Assembly: GCA_902558205.1 (NCBI GenBank)
Contig: CACECY010000005.1
Coordinates: 1 to 37,318 of the forward strand
DNA length: 37,318 nt
Source of the DNA: an uncultured Pelagibacteraceae bacterium
Lineage (GTDB): Bacteria; Pseudomonadota; Alphaproteobacteria; Pelagibacterales; Pelagibacteraceae
Direction of reading: 5' to 3'
The notes below the pieces were generated by a model. That model saw only the letters and a program-made list of their open reading frames with translations, was not told the origin of the DNA and did no database searches. A program made the position numbers and the translations under genes. Positions 9,486 through 21,398 of the stretch are shown here, piece by piece. Each line of letters begins with the position of its first letter. Positions within the stretch are counted from its first letter, which is position 1.

Positions 9486-9910
9486 TGATAAAAATTTATA
9501 CTGATGGCTCTTGTTTGGAAAATCCTGGCAATGGTGGTTGGGCTGCAATAATAAATGAAAATGGAAATACAAGGAAAATAAGTGGTAGTGAAAAAAATAC
9601 GACAAATAATAGAATGGAATTAATGGCTCCTATTAATGCTTTAAAAAATATGGACCCTAAAAGTGAAATCGAAATTTTTACAGACTCTCAGTATGTAAAG
9701 CTTGGGATAACTGAATGGATAAATACTTGGGTAAAAAATAATTGGAAAACTTCAAAGAAAGAGGATGTAAAAAATAAAGATTTATGGCTTGAGCTATATA
9801 ACCTTAACCAATCACTAAAAATTAGATGGAATTGGGTAAAAGCCCATTCAGGTAATCCAATGAATGAAGAGGTTGATTTATTAGCAAAAAAAGCGGCTAA
9901 TTTAGATTAA
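9485..9910 (+). CDS. rnhA: Ribonuclease HI
   Basis: IYTDGSCLENPGNGGWAAI, TNNRMELMA, TDSQYV, WNWVKAHSGNPMNEEVD. Confidence 0.97.
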   Translation: MIKIYTDGSCLENPGNGGWAAIINENGNTRKISGSEKNTTNNRMELMAPINALKNMDPKSEIEIFTDSQYVKLGITEWINTWVKNNWKTSKKEDVKNKDLWLELYNLNQSLKIRWNWVKAHSGNPMNEEVDLLAKKAANLD

Positions 9911-10387
9911 TTTAAAAAAGTTTTCTGCTGCAGATATTTCACAAGAACCCGTATCTTTTTCTTCTTGTAATTTAATTACTTTCATATTGTCAACTAACAT
10001 GGTGTATCTATTTGATCTAATGCCTAGCCCTCTTCCACTTTTATCTACTTCGGCACCTATTGCTTTAGTAAAGTTTAAAAAAGGATCCCCCATCATTATA
10101 ATCTTATCACCAACATTATTTTCTTTACCCCAAGCATTCATAACAAAAGGATCATTAACAGACATGCATATGATCTGATCGATTCCTTTATCTTTGAATT
10201 GTTGATACATATTCAAATAACCTGGTAAATGTTTAGCAGAACAAACTGATGTATATGCTCCAGGTAAGCCAAAAATTACAGTTTTTTTATTCTTTAATAA
10301 CTCTTCAATATTTTTTTTTATTGGTTCACCATTTTCTAAAATAAAAATTTCAGAATTTGGAACATTATCATTTTCATTTAAATTCAT
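9902..10387 (-). CDS. Peroxiredoxin (Prx5/AhpE-like, thiol-specific antioxidant)
   Basis: VIFGLPGAYTSVCSAKHLPGY with peroxidatic Cys, plus GRGLGIRSNRYTMLVD. Confidence 0.92.
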   Translation of the reverse strand: MNLNENDNVPNSEIFILENGEPIKKNIEELLKNKKTVIFGLPGAYTSVCSAKHLPGYLNMYQQFKDKGIDQIICMSVNDPFVMNAWGKENNVGDKIIMMGDPFLNFTKAIGAEVDKSGRGLGIRSNRYTMLVDNMKVIKLQEEKDTGSCEISAAENFFKLI

Positions 10388-11766
10388 TAAACTCTTTCTT
10401 TAATATGTTTTTTAATTTTATTAAGGTCATTATCAATTATATCATAATTTTCTTTCTCATTTAATATAAATGCTAATTTGTCTGGTAATTCAGCTTTAAT
10501 ATTTATTGCTTTTTCAATTGCGCTTGGAAATTTACAGGGATGAGCTGTAGCTAATACAATATTATTTCCTTTAAGATTAACTTTATCAAAGGCTCCATAT
10601 CCTATTGCACTATGTGGATCTAAAACCTTATCGAATTTTTTATAAACAGTTTTAATAGTATTTAAAACTTCATTTTCATCCATTCGTGATGATACAAAAT
10701 CAACATGTATTTTATCTAAATTTTCTTTATTAATTTCATATTTTCCTATTTGTTTAATTCTTTTCATCACATCAATTGTTTTTTTATCATTTTGATCATT
10801 CAAATCATAAATAAGCCTCTCAAAGTTGCTTGCTATTTGAATATCCATACTTGGTGAAATAGTTTCTAAAACATTTTCTACATAGTAGTTACCATTTGAG
10901 ATCGCTCTATGTAAAATATCATTTTGGTTTGTAGCAACAATAAACTTATTAACTGGAAGACCAATTCTTTTTGCCAGGTATCCCGCATAAACATCACCAA
11001 AGTTTCCTGTAGGAACTGAAAAATTTATTGGCTCACTTTTATCTTCAATTAAAAAATAACAATAAAAATAATATACACTTTGAGCAATAATTCTTGCCCA
11101 GTTTATTGAATTAACCCCTGACATTTTAATTTCATTTGAAAAGCTTTGATCAGCAAACATTGCCTTTACTAAATTTTGACAATCATCAAAATTTCCTTCT
11201 ATAGCAATATTAAAAACATTATTTTCACCAACGGTTGTCATTAACCTTCTTTGGACAGGTGAAATACGATTATTAGGGTGAAGAATGAAAATATTTACAT
11301 TTTTTTTACCCTTAATTGCATCAATAGCCGCTGCACCTGTGTCACCCGAAGTAGCTACAACTATATTTATTTTTTCATTTTCATTTTTAAGGTGATAATC
11401 ATAAAAATTTCCTAAAAGCTGCATAGCTATATCTTTGAAAGCTAATGTGGGGCCATGGAATAACTCAAGTACAGATCGATCTCCAATCTTCACTAAATCA
11501 ACTACATTTTTTTTTCTAAAAACTGAATAAGATTTATCGATGATTTTACCTAAATCAGGTTCGCTCATAAAATCACCAATAAATGGATAAATAATCTTTT
11601 TTGCTAATTCAGAGTATTCAAGTTTTTCAAATTCAATTAAATCACTTTGATTATATTTATGCAGTGACTTTGGAATGAATAAACCTCCATCATCAGCTAA
11701 ACCTTTGATGAAAACATCCTTAAATTTAAAGCTTTTTGAGCTATTTCTAGTACTTACGTAGTTCAT
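10387..11766 (-). CDS. thrC: Threonine synthase
   Basis: MNYVSTR N-terminus, LFHGPTLAFKDIAMQLLG (PLP Lys), VVATSGDTGAAAIDA, NFGDVYAGYLA, LATAHPCKFPSAI. Confidence 0.97.
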   Translation of the reverse strand: MNYVSTRNSSKSFKFKDVFIKGLADDGGLFIPKSLHKYNQSDLIEFEKLEYSELAKKIIYPFIGDFMSEPDLGKIIDKSYSVFRKKNVVDLVKIGDRSVLELFHGPTLAFKDIAMQLLGNFYDYHLKNENEKINIVVATSGDTGAAAIDAIKGKKNVNIFILHPNNRISPVQRRLMTTVGENNVFNIAIEGNFDDCQNLVKAMFADQSFSNEIKMSGVNSINWARIIAQSVYYFYCYFLIEDKSEPINFSVPTGNFGDVYAGYLAKRIGLPVNKFIVATNQNDILHRAISNGNYYVENVLETISPSMDIQIASNFERLIYDLNDQNDKKTIDVMKRIKQIGKYEINKENLDKIHVDFVSSRMDENEVLNTIKTVYKKFDKVLDPHSAIGYGAFDKVNLKGNNIVLATAHPCKFPSAIEKAINIKAELPDKLAFILNEKENYDIIDNDLNKIKKHIKERV

Positions 11767-12420
11767 TTAATAATTCTTTTTTCTAAAATATAAATATAGC
11801 AAAAGAATTGAAATCGCTAATGAAAACCAAGTTATCGCATACTTTTTGTGATTATTAGAAATATTAGCGGTAATTTTTTTTGGTTTAGGAAATTGATATT
11901 TTCCATCTAAATAGATTATATATTCAGAAAACTCTTTCCCAGTAAACTTTAATATATCTTCTCTATTTAAGCTAAACCAATAATTTTCTTCAATTTCATT
12001 GTCAGGTTTAAAAATATTCTTTCTTCCTTGTAGTTTTAAAGTTCCAATAATATTGTTCTCATCAAAAAAATTAATCTCTTCAGTATTTTTTTTTTCAAAT
12101 GGTATCCACCCTCTATTAATTAAAAAATTTTCTTCATCAATCAAAATTGGGTTTATAACTTCAAATCCTGGTGTTCCATTATCATTTAAATTATATAAAT
12201 AAATTTGTTTATCTAAATCTATTGATCCTGATGTTTTGATTTTTAAATAATTTTTTTTATTAGATTGAGCTAGCTCAACAGGAGGATTTTTCAAAGAATT
12301 TTCTATTTCTGAAATAAGACTAAGCTTCCAATTTAAACGAACTATTTGCCATGAACCAAGAGCTACAAAGACTGATATAAAGAAAATTACAAAGACTGAA
12401 AATAATAATTTATTCTTCAA
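11767..12420 (-). CDS. SURF1 family cytochrome oxidase biogenesis protein
   Basis: N-terminal TM with LGSWQIVRLNWK, LINRGWIPF motif, C-terminal TM YAITWFSLAISILLLY; adjacent to ctaE. Confidence 0.9.
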   Translation of the reverse strand: MKNKLLFSVFVIFFISVFVALGSWQIVRLNWKLSLISEIENSLKNPPVELAQSNKKNYLKIKTSGSIDLDKQIYLYNLNDNGTPGFEVINPILIDEENFLINRGWIPFEKKNTEEINFFDENNIIGTLKLQGRKNIFKPDNEIEENYWFSLNREDILKFTGKEFSEYIIYLDGKYQFPKPKKITANISNNHKKYAITWFSLAISILLLYLYFRKKNY

Positions 12421-12430
12421 AGTTCAAAAA

Positions 12431-13219
12431 TTAACTTCCCCAGATATAAATTGCTGCAAATAAAAACAACCAAACTACATCGACAAAATGCCAGTACCAT
12501 GCAGCTGCCTCAAATCCAAAGTGATGATCTTTTGTAAAGTGTCCTCTTTTACCTCTAAATAAACATACTGCTAAAAATATTGTTCCTACAAGGACATGAA
12601 AACCATGAAATCCTGTCGCCATATAAAATACTGACCCATAGATATGATCTGAAAAAGAAAATGATGCATGTTGATACTCATAAATTTGTAAAAGAGTAAA
12701 ACAAAATCCTAAAACTACTGTTAACCATAAACCTTGGATAAAACTTTTTCTATCACCTTCAATCAATGCATGGTGCGACCATGTCACAGTAGTTCCAGAT
12801 AATAGTAATATTAGAGTATTTATTAAAGGAATATCCCATGGGTCAAAAGTTTCTATATCTTTAGGCGGCCAAACGTATCCAACAAATTCATTTGGAAAAA
12901 GACTTACATCAAAGTAAGCCCAAAACCATGCTACAAAAAACATTACCTCTGATGCTATAAACAAAGTCATTCCGTATCGATGATGTATTTGCACAACAGG
13001 TGTATGGTGGCCTTGATGTTCAGCCTCAATCACAACATCTCTGAACCACATATAGGCTCCGTATATTAAAAGTGCAAAACCCAGATACATACCCCACGAA
13101 ACATCTGTATGAAGATAATAAACTGACCCTAATGCAAGGACTAAACACGAAAATGAAACGTAGATAGGCCAAGGACTTGGGTCTACTAGGTGATAATCAT
13201 GTTTTTTTTCAGCTGACAT
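12431..13219 (-). CDS. ctaE: Cytochrome c oxidase subunit III
   Basis: HHRYGMTLFIASEVMFFVAWFWAYF, GTTVTWSHHAL, ATGFHGFHVLVGTIFL, AAAWYWHFVDVVWLFLF. Confidence 0.98.
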   Translation of the reverse strand: MSAEKKHDYHLVDPSPWPIYVSFSCLVLALGSVYYLHTDVSWGMYLGFALLIYGAYMWFRDVVIEAEHQGHHTPVVQIHHRYGMTLFIASEVMFFVAWFWAYFDVSLFPNEFVGYVWPPKDIETFDPWDIPLINTLILLLSGTTVTWSHHALIEGDRKSFIQGLWLTVVLGFCFTLLQIYEYQHASFSFSDHIYGSVFYMATGFHGFHVLVGTIFLAVCLFRGKRGHFTKDHHFGFEAAAWYWHFVDVVWLFLFAAIYIWGS

Positions 13220-13228
13220 TTTTTTGGA

Positions 13229-13762
13229 TTATGATTGTTTATAATAATCTGTCGAGAAAAAAGTATAAGACATAGTTACATCTTCTAAGTTTTTTACTGT
13301 TGGATCATTGACCATTTCGGGGTCTAAATAAAAAGTCATCACATATGTCGCTTTTTCTCCTGCTTTTAATTCTTGTTTTTCGAAGCAAAAACATCCTAAT
13401 TTACTATAATATTTTCCGAAACTTGACGGTGAAACATTAAAACTCGCTACACCAGCTGTGGGTTCATTACTATAATTCGTGACTTCAAACTCAATTTTAT
13501 TAACCTGGCCAACTTTCACATTGATTACATTATTTTTAGCTTTAAAATCCCATGGTAAATTGTTCACATTGGTATCAAATCTAACACTCACTACTTTATT
13601 TAATACTATTTTTGGGGCGTTATCAGAAATTTGTGTAGTTCCACCAAAACCAGTTACTCTGCAAAATAAATCATAAAGGGGCACAGCCGCATATGATAAG
13701 CCTAACATCAAAATAAAAATTCCTGATAATAATAAAGGAGTAAGTTTCTTTTTTTGCATCAT
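13229..13762 (-). CDS. ctaG: Cytochrome c oxidase assembly protein CtaG/Cox11
   Basis: AAVPLYDLFCRVTGFGGTTQ and CFCFEKQEL copper-site motif. Confidence 0.96.
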   Translation of the reverse strand: MMQKKKLTPLLLSGIFILMLGLSYAAVPLYDLFCRVTGFGGTTQISDNAPKIVLNKVVSVRFDTNVNNLPWDFKAKNNVINVKVGQVNKIEFEVTNYSNEPTAGVASFNVSPSSFGKYYSKLGCFCFEKQELKAGEKATYVMTFYLDPEMVNDPTVKNLEDVTMSYTFFSTDYYKQS

Positions 13763-13884
13763 ATTGATCTTTCAAATACTCCTGTATTGTAAAGTGTAAA
13801 AAAGAAAAGGAAAATCATAAAAGCAATTATTGCTAAAGCGGTTAGTATATTTTTTTTCTTTGTTTTTTTATCAGGTGTAATCAT
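13759..13884 (-). CDS. Small single-TM protein, CoxF-like (41 aa), missing from the supplied ORF track
   Basis: Reverse-strand ATG...TGA reads MITPDKKTKKKNILTALAIIAFMIFLFFFTLYNTGVFERSI. The start overlaps the ctaB stop (ATGA) and the stop overlaps the ctaG start (ATGATG); basic N-terminus then one TM helix; occupies the coxF position between ctaB and ctaG. Confidence 0.82.
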   Translation of the reverse strand: MITPDKKTKKKNILTALAIIAFMIFLFFFTLYNTGVFERSI

Positions 13885-14792
13885 AAAATCTTATCTATCA
13901 GAAAAAGTACAAAAACTAAAAATAAATACAAAATTGAATATCCAAATATTGATTTAGCTTTTTTCGGATCAAACTTATTTCTCTTAAATTTATAAAGCTC
14001 ATAACATAAAAAATTATAATAAAAAGTTAATAACAATGCAGGAATTAAGAAAGCTAAACCTACAAAACTTATCAAGAAAGGAAAAATAATCACTGGCAAC
14101 ATTAATAATGAGTAGACAAATATGTTAGTCTTTGTGGTCTCGACACCATTAGTTAGTGGTAACATAGGTATATTCGCTTTTTTATAATCATCTGATTTAT
14201 ACAAACTCAAAGCCCAAAAATGTGAAGGTGTCCAAAAAAATATTATTAAGAAAAACGCTAGCGGTTCGATAGATAAAGATCCTGTAGCTATAGTCCATCC
14301 AATTACAGGCGGAAAAGCGCCTGCAGCTCCACCAATAACTATATTTTGTGGTGTTCTTCTTTTTAACCAAATTGTATAAACAAAAACATAAAACAGAATT
14401 GTTAAAAGTAGAATAGCTGCTGAAATTCTATTAGTAAAATAATCTAAAGCTACAACAGAAATAATAGATAGTGTAACACCAAAGATAAGAGCTTGGTTTC
14501 TGTTGACTTTTCCAGTTGGTATAGGTCTTAAACAAGTTCTTGTCATTAAAGCATCAAGATCGGACTCGTACCACATATTCAGTGCACCTGCCGCTCCTGC
14601 GCCAATAGAGACTAATAAAATTCCTATGATGGCATCTTTTGTTGATACAAGATTTGGTGAGGTTAACAAACCAACTGCACAAGTAAAGATCACTAATGAC
14701 ATTACTCTAGGCTTCATTAGTTTAAACAGTTCAGAAAAATTAAATAAATCCTCTTGACTTAAACTTCTTTTCTTTAGCCTTGAATTACTCAT
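13881..14792 (-). CDS. ctaB: Protoheme IX farnesyltransferase (heme O synthase)
   Basis: UbiA-family motifs NMWYESDLDALMTRTCLRPIPTGKV and FFWTPSHFWALSLYKSDDYKKANIPMLP. Confidence 0.96.
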   Translation of the reverse strand: MSNSRLKKRSLSQEDLFNFSELFKLMKPRVMSLVIFTCAVGLLTSPNLVSTKDAIIGILLVSIGAGAAGALNMWYESDLDALMTRTCLRPIPTGKVNRNQALIFGVTLSIISVVALDYFTNRISAAILLLTILFYVFVYTIWLKRRTPQNIVIGGAAGAFPPVIGWTIATGSLSIEPLAFFLIIFFWTPSHFWALSLYKSDDYKKANIPMLPLTNGVETTKTNIFVYSLLMLPVIIFPFLISFVGLAFLIPALLLTFYYNFLCYELYKFKRNKFDPKKAKSIFGYSILYLFLVFVLFLIDKIL

Positions 14793-14812
14793 TAGTTTTT
14801 TTTACACTTTTA

Positions 14813-17262
<2,450 letters not shown>

Positions 17263-17322
17263 TTTTAATAGCTATATAAAGCTCTTTTGTTAAAATTACA
17301 CTTTAGTTTTCGCGACAATTTA

Positions 17323-18024
17323 TCAATTAATCACATAATTTATGATTGAAATAGCAGAAATAACTGCAGTTTCTGATCTTAAAATATTCTCATTTATTTT
17401 AATAGACTGAACACCTTTAAAAGCAAGAATCTCCTCCCTTTCAGCTTCTGAAAAGTCACCCTCTGGGCCTACAATAATGCAAACTGGCTTGTCTGTGAGT
17501 TTTGATTTATCAATTTTATTATTATTGGTATTTAAATCTGTAAAAATTAAATCCATCAAATTTTTTTTTAAGAAGCCATTTAAATCTTGGGCATCTTCAA
17601 TTGTTGGCACATTGATACGGTTTGATTGTTCACTTGCCTCAATTACAATTTTTTCTAAGCGCTCTTTATTAATTTTTCTAACCACTGTCCGGTCAAAAAT
17701 AATTGGTAAAAATTTTGTTACACCAAGTTCTGTTGCTTTTTGGATCATAAAGTTTTGATAATTCGATTTAATAGGAGAAAATGCCAACCACAATTCTTTG
17801 GTATTTTCTTTTTGTCTAAGTTGCTTAATTGTTTTAAACTCAACAATATTTTTTGATATTCCTAATATTTTTGCCTCCCACTCTCCATTTTTATTAAATA
17901 AAGAAAAAACTTCATTTTCTTTAACTCTCATTACTTTAGTTAAATAATGCGATTGAGACTTATCCAATTTTTCAATCATCTCTGAAGATAGTGCTGCTGA
18001 AAAAAATAATCTTATATTACTCAT
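17323..18024 (-). CDS. rsmE: 16S rRNA (uracil1498-N3)-methyltransferase
   Basis: SPIKSNYQNFMIQKATELGVTKFLPI, IVGPEGDFSEAE, LRSETAVISAISII. Confidence 0.94.
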   Translation of the reverse strand: MSNIRLFFSAALSSEMIEKLDKSQSHYLTKVMRVKENEVFSLFNKNGEWEAKILGISKNIVEFKTIKQLRQKENTKELWLAFSPIKSNYQNFMIQKATELGVTKFLPIIFDRTVVRKINKERLEKIVIEASEQSNRINVPTIEDAQDLNGFLKKNLMDLIFTDLNTNNNKIDKSKLTDKPVCIIVGPEGDFSEAEREEILAFKGVQSIKINENILRSETAVISAISIINYVIN

Positions 18025-18041
18025 TTGTGTTAAGTTAATTT

Positions 18042-18704
18042 ATGAAAAATATTAAAGCAATAATTTTTGATGCTTATGGCACATTGTTTGACGTAAATTC
18101 TGCTGCGGAAAAATGTAAAGATCAAATTGGAGATAAATGGGAAGGTTTTGCAAACTTTTGGAGAACTACTCAACTAGAATACACTTGGCTTAGAAGTTTA
18201 ATGAAAAGACATAAAGATTTTTGGAAAATTACAGAAGATAGTTTAAATAAATCAATGAAAGCTTTTAATATAGATCCTTCAATGAAAAATGAATTATTAG
18301 ATTTATATAAAGTTCTCTCTCCTTTTAAAGAAGTGCCCGAAGTTTTAAAAACCCTCAAAGAAAAAAATTTTAAATTAGCGATCTTATCTAACGGAACCCC
18401 TGATCTATTAAACGAATTAGTCAAAAGTAATAATTTGGATAATATATTTGATGACCTTTTTTCAATTGAACAAGTGGGAATTTATAAACCAGATTCTAAA
18501 GTTTATGACATGCCAATTAATAAATACCGTATAGAAAAAAATGAAGTAGCCTTTTTAAGTGCGAATACTTGGGATGTTTCAGGTGGTGGAAATTATGGTT
18601 TCAATGCTATTTGGGTAAATAGAAATAAAAATATATTTGATAATCTAGATTACAAGCCCAATAATGAAGTTAAAGATTTAAGCGAACTTATAAATTTAGT
18701 TTAA
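18042..18704 (+). CDS. HAD hydrolase, L-2-haloacid dehalogenase (type II)-like
   Basis: FDAYGTLFDV nucleophile motif, LSNGTPDLL, KPDSKVY, and SANTWDVSGGGNYGFNAIWVNR matching the type II dehalogenase C-terminal motif pattern. Confidence 0.85.
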   Translation: MKNIKAIIFDAYGTLFDVNSAAEKCKDQIGDKWEGFANFWRTTQLEYTWLRSLMKRHKDFWKITEDSLNKSMKAFNIDPSMKNELLDLYKVLSPFKEVPEVLKTLKEKNFKLAILSNGTPDLLNELVKSNNLDNIFDDLFSIEQVGIYKPDSKVYDMPINKYRIEKNEVAFLSANTWDVSGGGNYGFNAIWVNRNKNIFDNLDYKPNNEVKDLSELINLV

Positions 18705-19265
18705 TTACCAAGACGAATTTGGTCCGTTCAAGAATTCAATTTCTTCTTTTGTAGATTCTCTTCCTAGAATTTTATTTCTATGAGGATATCTATTAAATCT
18801 TTTGATAGCTTTTGTGTGGTCTTTCCAAAATTTTTTTATATCAACCAAACCAGGATGGTCTTGAAGGTATAATTCCATAAAATGATACGCCATCTCATGA
18901 TCAAACATTTCTTCACTGTGAATTAAAGGCAGTAGCATAAAAAACCTTTGGCTGTGGTCCATCTCTTTTAAAAAATCAGATTTGATTGCATAATGAACAA
19001 TTAATCTTGTCTTTGAATCCTGTTCAAAAGCTCTCTTATGATCTCGAAACATATTTCTTGAAAATTGATCAAATAAGATAACTAATGCAAGACTTCCTAA
19101 AGCAGTGTCTTGCCAATCATCATATTCATTCAAGCTTGCTTTTTCATAGTCATTTAAAAATTTTTCTCGAATCAACTGATCAAACTTTTCATCTTTTTTA
19201 AATCGTTTTTCAGAAGGAGTTTCTTTGAACCAAAAATCAATAATTGCTTGAGCTCGTGGATTCAT
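18705..19265 (-). CDS. DUF924 family protein
   Basis: IDFWFKE, ILFDQFSRNMFRDHKRAFEQD, FMLLPLIHSE, RFNRYPHRNKILGRESTKEEIEFL. Confidence 0.88.
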   Translation of the reverse strand: MNPRAQAIIDFWFKETPSEKRFKKDEKFDQLIREKFLNDYEKASLNEYDDWQDTALGSLALVILFDQFSRNMFRDHKRAFEQDSKTRLIVHYAIKSDFLKEMDHSQRFFMLLPLIHSEEMFDHEMAYHFMELYLQDHPGLVDIKKFWKDHTKAIKRFNRYPHRNKILGRESTKEEIEFLNGPNSSW

Positions 19266-19311
19266 AATCTATACATAATAATCAAATTAATAAAAATAAA
19301 AAGAGGGGAAC

Positions 19312-19551
19312 ATGATCAAAGGACAAAGAGCAGGGGAAAGTGCAATAGCCGTAGATGTTGAAAAAGGAAAATCTTATTATTGGTGTAGTTGTGGTAAAAG
19401 TTCTAAACAACCATTCTGTGATAGCTCACATAAAGGAACTGACTTTAATCCAATAGTATATAAAGCTGAAGAAACAAAAAAAATGTTTTTTTGTGCCTGC
19501 AAACAAACAAACAATCCCCCATTTTGTGATGGATCACATAACAAAAAGTAA
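19312..19551 (+). CDS. Dual CDGSH iron-sulfur domain protein (mitoNEET-related)
   Basis: Two complete motifs in 79 aa: CSCGKSSKQPFCDSSH and CACKQTNNPPFCDGSH. Confidence 0.92.
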   Translation: MIKGQRAGESAIAVDVEKGKSYYWCSCGKSSKQPFCDSSHKGTDFNPIVYKAEETKKMFFCACKQTNNPPFCDGSHNKK

Positions 19552-19589
19552 CATTGAAAATTAAGATATAACAATTACTCTAGTAACAC

Positions 19590-20423
19590 ATGATAATCGA
19601 AATAGATAAAATTATAAACCCAATTCCAGCTTCAGATGGTGCTGGAGTAAAGTTAAAAAGAAGTATTGGAGTTGAACCAAATTACTTTGATCCTTTTCTA
19701 ATGTTAGATGAATTTGGGTCAGAGAACAGCGAAGATTATATTGCTGGGTTTCCACCCCACCCTCATAGAGGAATTGAAACAGTTACTTATATGCTTGCAG
19801 GAGACTTTGAGCATAAAGATAGCACTGGCGGTGAAGGTAGAATGACCGCTGGTGATGTTCAGTGGATGAAAACAGGAAGTGGTATTATTCATTCAGAAAT
19901 GCCTGCAATGAAAGAAGGTAAGCTTCATGGATTTCAATTATGGATCAATATGCCAGCTAAATTGAAAATGAGTAAACCAGAATATATTTATATTGATGCT
20001 GACAAGATGGCTGTTCATAAAGATGTTGAGAAACAAGTAAAAGTTATTGCCGGTAAATTTGAAAAAGCTGAGGGTCCTGTCAAAGGACATAATGTTGAAC
20101 CAGTTTATTTTGATGTTGAGCTAAATAAAGATAAAGAATTTAAATTTAAATTACCCTCTACTCACAATTCATTTATTTATTTAATTAATGGAGAAATTGA
20201 AATTGGTGAAAAAAAACATGATAATGTGAAAGATAGTACTTTAATTCTATTAACAAAAGGTGAAGATATAACTGTAAAAGCTAAATCGAATGCTAAGTTT
20301 TTACTAATTTCTGGAAAACCAATTAATGAACAAATTGCTAGAGGTGGGCCTTTTGTAATGAATACAAAGGCTGAAATCTTGCAAGCTGTTCAAGATTATC
20401 ATAATGATACATTTGTAAAATAA
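19590..20423 (+). CDS. Pirin family protein (bicupin)
   Basis: DPFLMLDEFGSEN, FPPHPHRGIETVTYMLAGDFEHKDSTGGEGRMTAGDVQWMKTGSGIIHSEMP metal-site pattern. Confidence 0.95.
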   Translation: MIIEIDKIINPIPASDGAGVKLKRSIGVEPNYFDPFLMLDEFGSENSEDYIAGFPPHPHRGIETVTYMLAGDFEHKDSTGGEGRMTAGDVQWMKTGSGIIHSEMPAMKEGKLHGFQLWINMPAKLKMSKPEYIYIDADKMAVHKDVEKQVKVIAGKFEKAEGPVKGHNVEPVYFDVELNKDKEFKFKLPSTHNSFIYLINGEIEIGEKKHDNVKDSTLILLTKGEDITVKAKSNAKFLLISGKPINEQIARGGPFVMNTKAEILQAVQDYHNDTFVK

Positions 20424-20426
20424 ATT

Positions 20427-21398
20427 ATGAAAGCTGTAGTAATTAGCAAAACTGGTGGACCAGAAGTTTTAGAAATTAAAGATATTCAACTTGAGGAGCC
20501 AAAATCTGGCGAGGTTTTGATAAAGAATGAAGCTATTGGTTTAAACTATATTGATACTTATCATAGATCTGGACTTTATCCTGTTGAACTTCCATCAAAT
20601 ATTGGAATGGAAGGCGCGGGTACAATAGAAAAAATTGGTCCTGATATCAAAGATTTTAAAGTTGGTGATAGAGTTGCTTACGCATCAATGCCAATTGGTT
20701 CATATTCAACACATAGAATTTTTCCAACAAAGAAATTAGTAAAAGTTCCTAGTGAGATTGAATTAGAAAATGTTGTAACTTTAATGACTAAAGGTTTTAC
20801 TGTTTTCTACCTTCTTCACAAAACTTATCCTGTTAAATCGGGTGAAACTATTTTATTTCACGCAGCTGCTGGAGGTGTTGGGCAAATATTTTGCCAATGG
20901 GCAAAAAGTTTAGGATGTAAAGTAATTGGAACAGTTGGCTCAGATGAAAAAATTCAAATTGCGAAGAATAATGGTTGTGATCATGTAATTAATTACTCAA
21001 AAGAAAACTTTGCTGAAAAAGTAAAAGAGATAACTAATGGTGAGGGTGTTTCAGTTGTTTATGATGGTGTGGGTAAAAAAACATTTGATGGTTCAATTGA
21101 ATGTTTAAAAGTGAGAGGGATGATGGTTTCATTTGGTAATGCATCTGGTCCTTTAGACCCTTGCAATGTAACAAAATCTTTAGCGCCAAAAGGTTTATAT
21201 TTAACCCGACCAAGCATAGCCCACTACACTTCTAGCAGAGAAGAATTAGATGAGGCTGCAAAAAAAGTATTTGAAATGTTTATTACAAAAAAATTTACTT
21301 TAAATATTTTTAAGAAATATACTTTAGATGAAATTGTCAAAGCACATCAAGATTTAGAGGCTAGAAAAATTCTTGGCCCTGCAGTTATACTGCCCTAA
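20427..21398 (+). CDS. NADPH:quinone oxidoreductase (QOR family, MDR superfamily)
   Basis: MKAVVISKTGGPEVLE, NYIDTYHRSGLYP, GMEGAGTIEKIG, AAAGGVGQIFCQWAKSLG. Confidence 0.93.
   Translation: MKAVVISKTGGPEVLEIKDIQLEEPKSGEVLIKNEAIGLNYIDTYHRSGLYPVELPSNIGMEGAGTIEKIGPDIKDFKVGDRVAYASMPIGSYSTHRIFPTKKLVKVPSEIELENVVTLMTKGFTVFYLLHKTYPVKSGETILFHAAAGGVGQIFCQWAKSLGCKVIGTVGSDEKIQIAKNNGCDHVINYSKENFAEKVKEITNGEGVSVVYDGVGKKTFDGSIECLKVRGMMVSFGNASGPLDPCNVTKSLAPKGLYLTRPSIAHYTSSREELDEAAKKVFEMFITKKFTLNIFKKYTLDEIVKAHQDLEARKILGPAVILP

Noticed and set aside
17263-17322. Possible promoter/operator upstream of ctaC with AGCT-TATA-AGCT partial symmetry
   Set aside because: Only 4-bp matching arms; not distinguishable from background.
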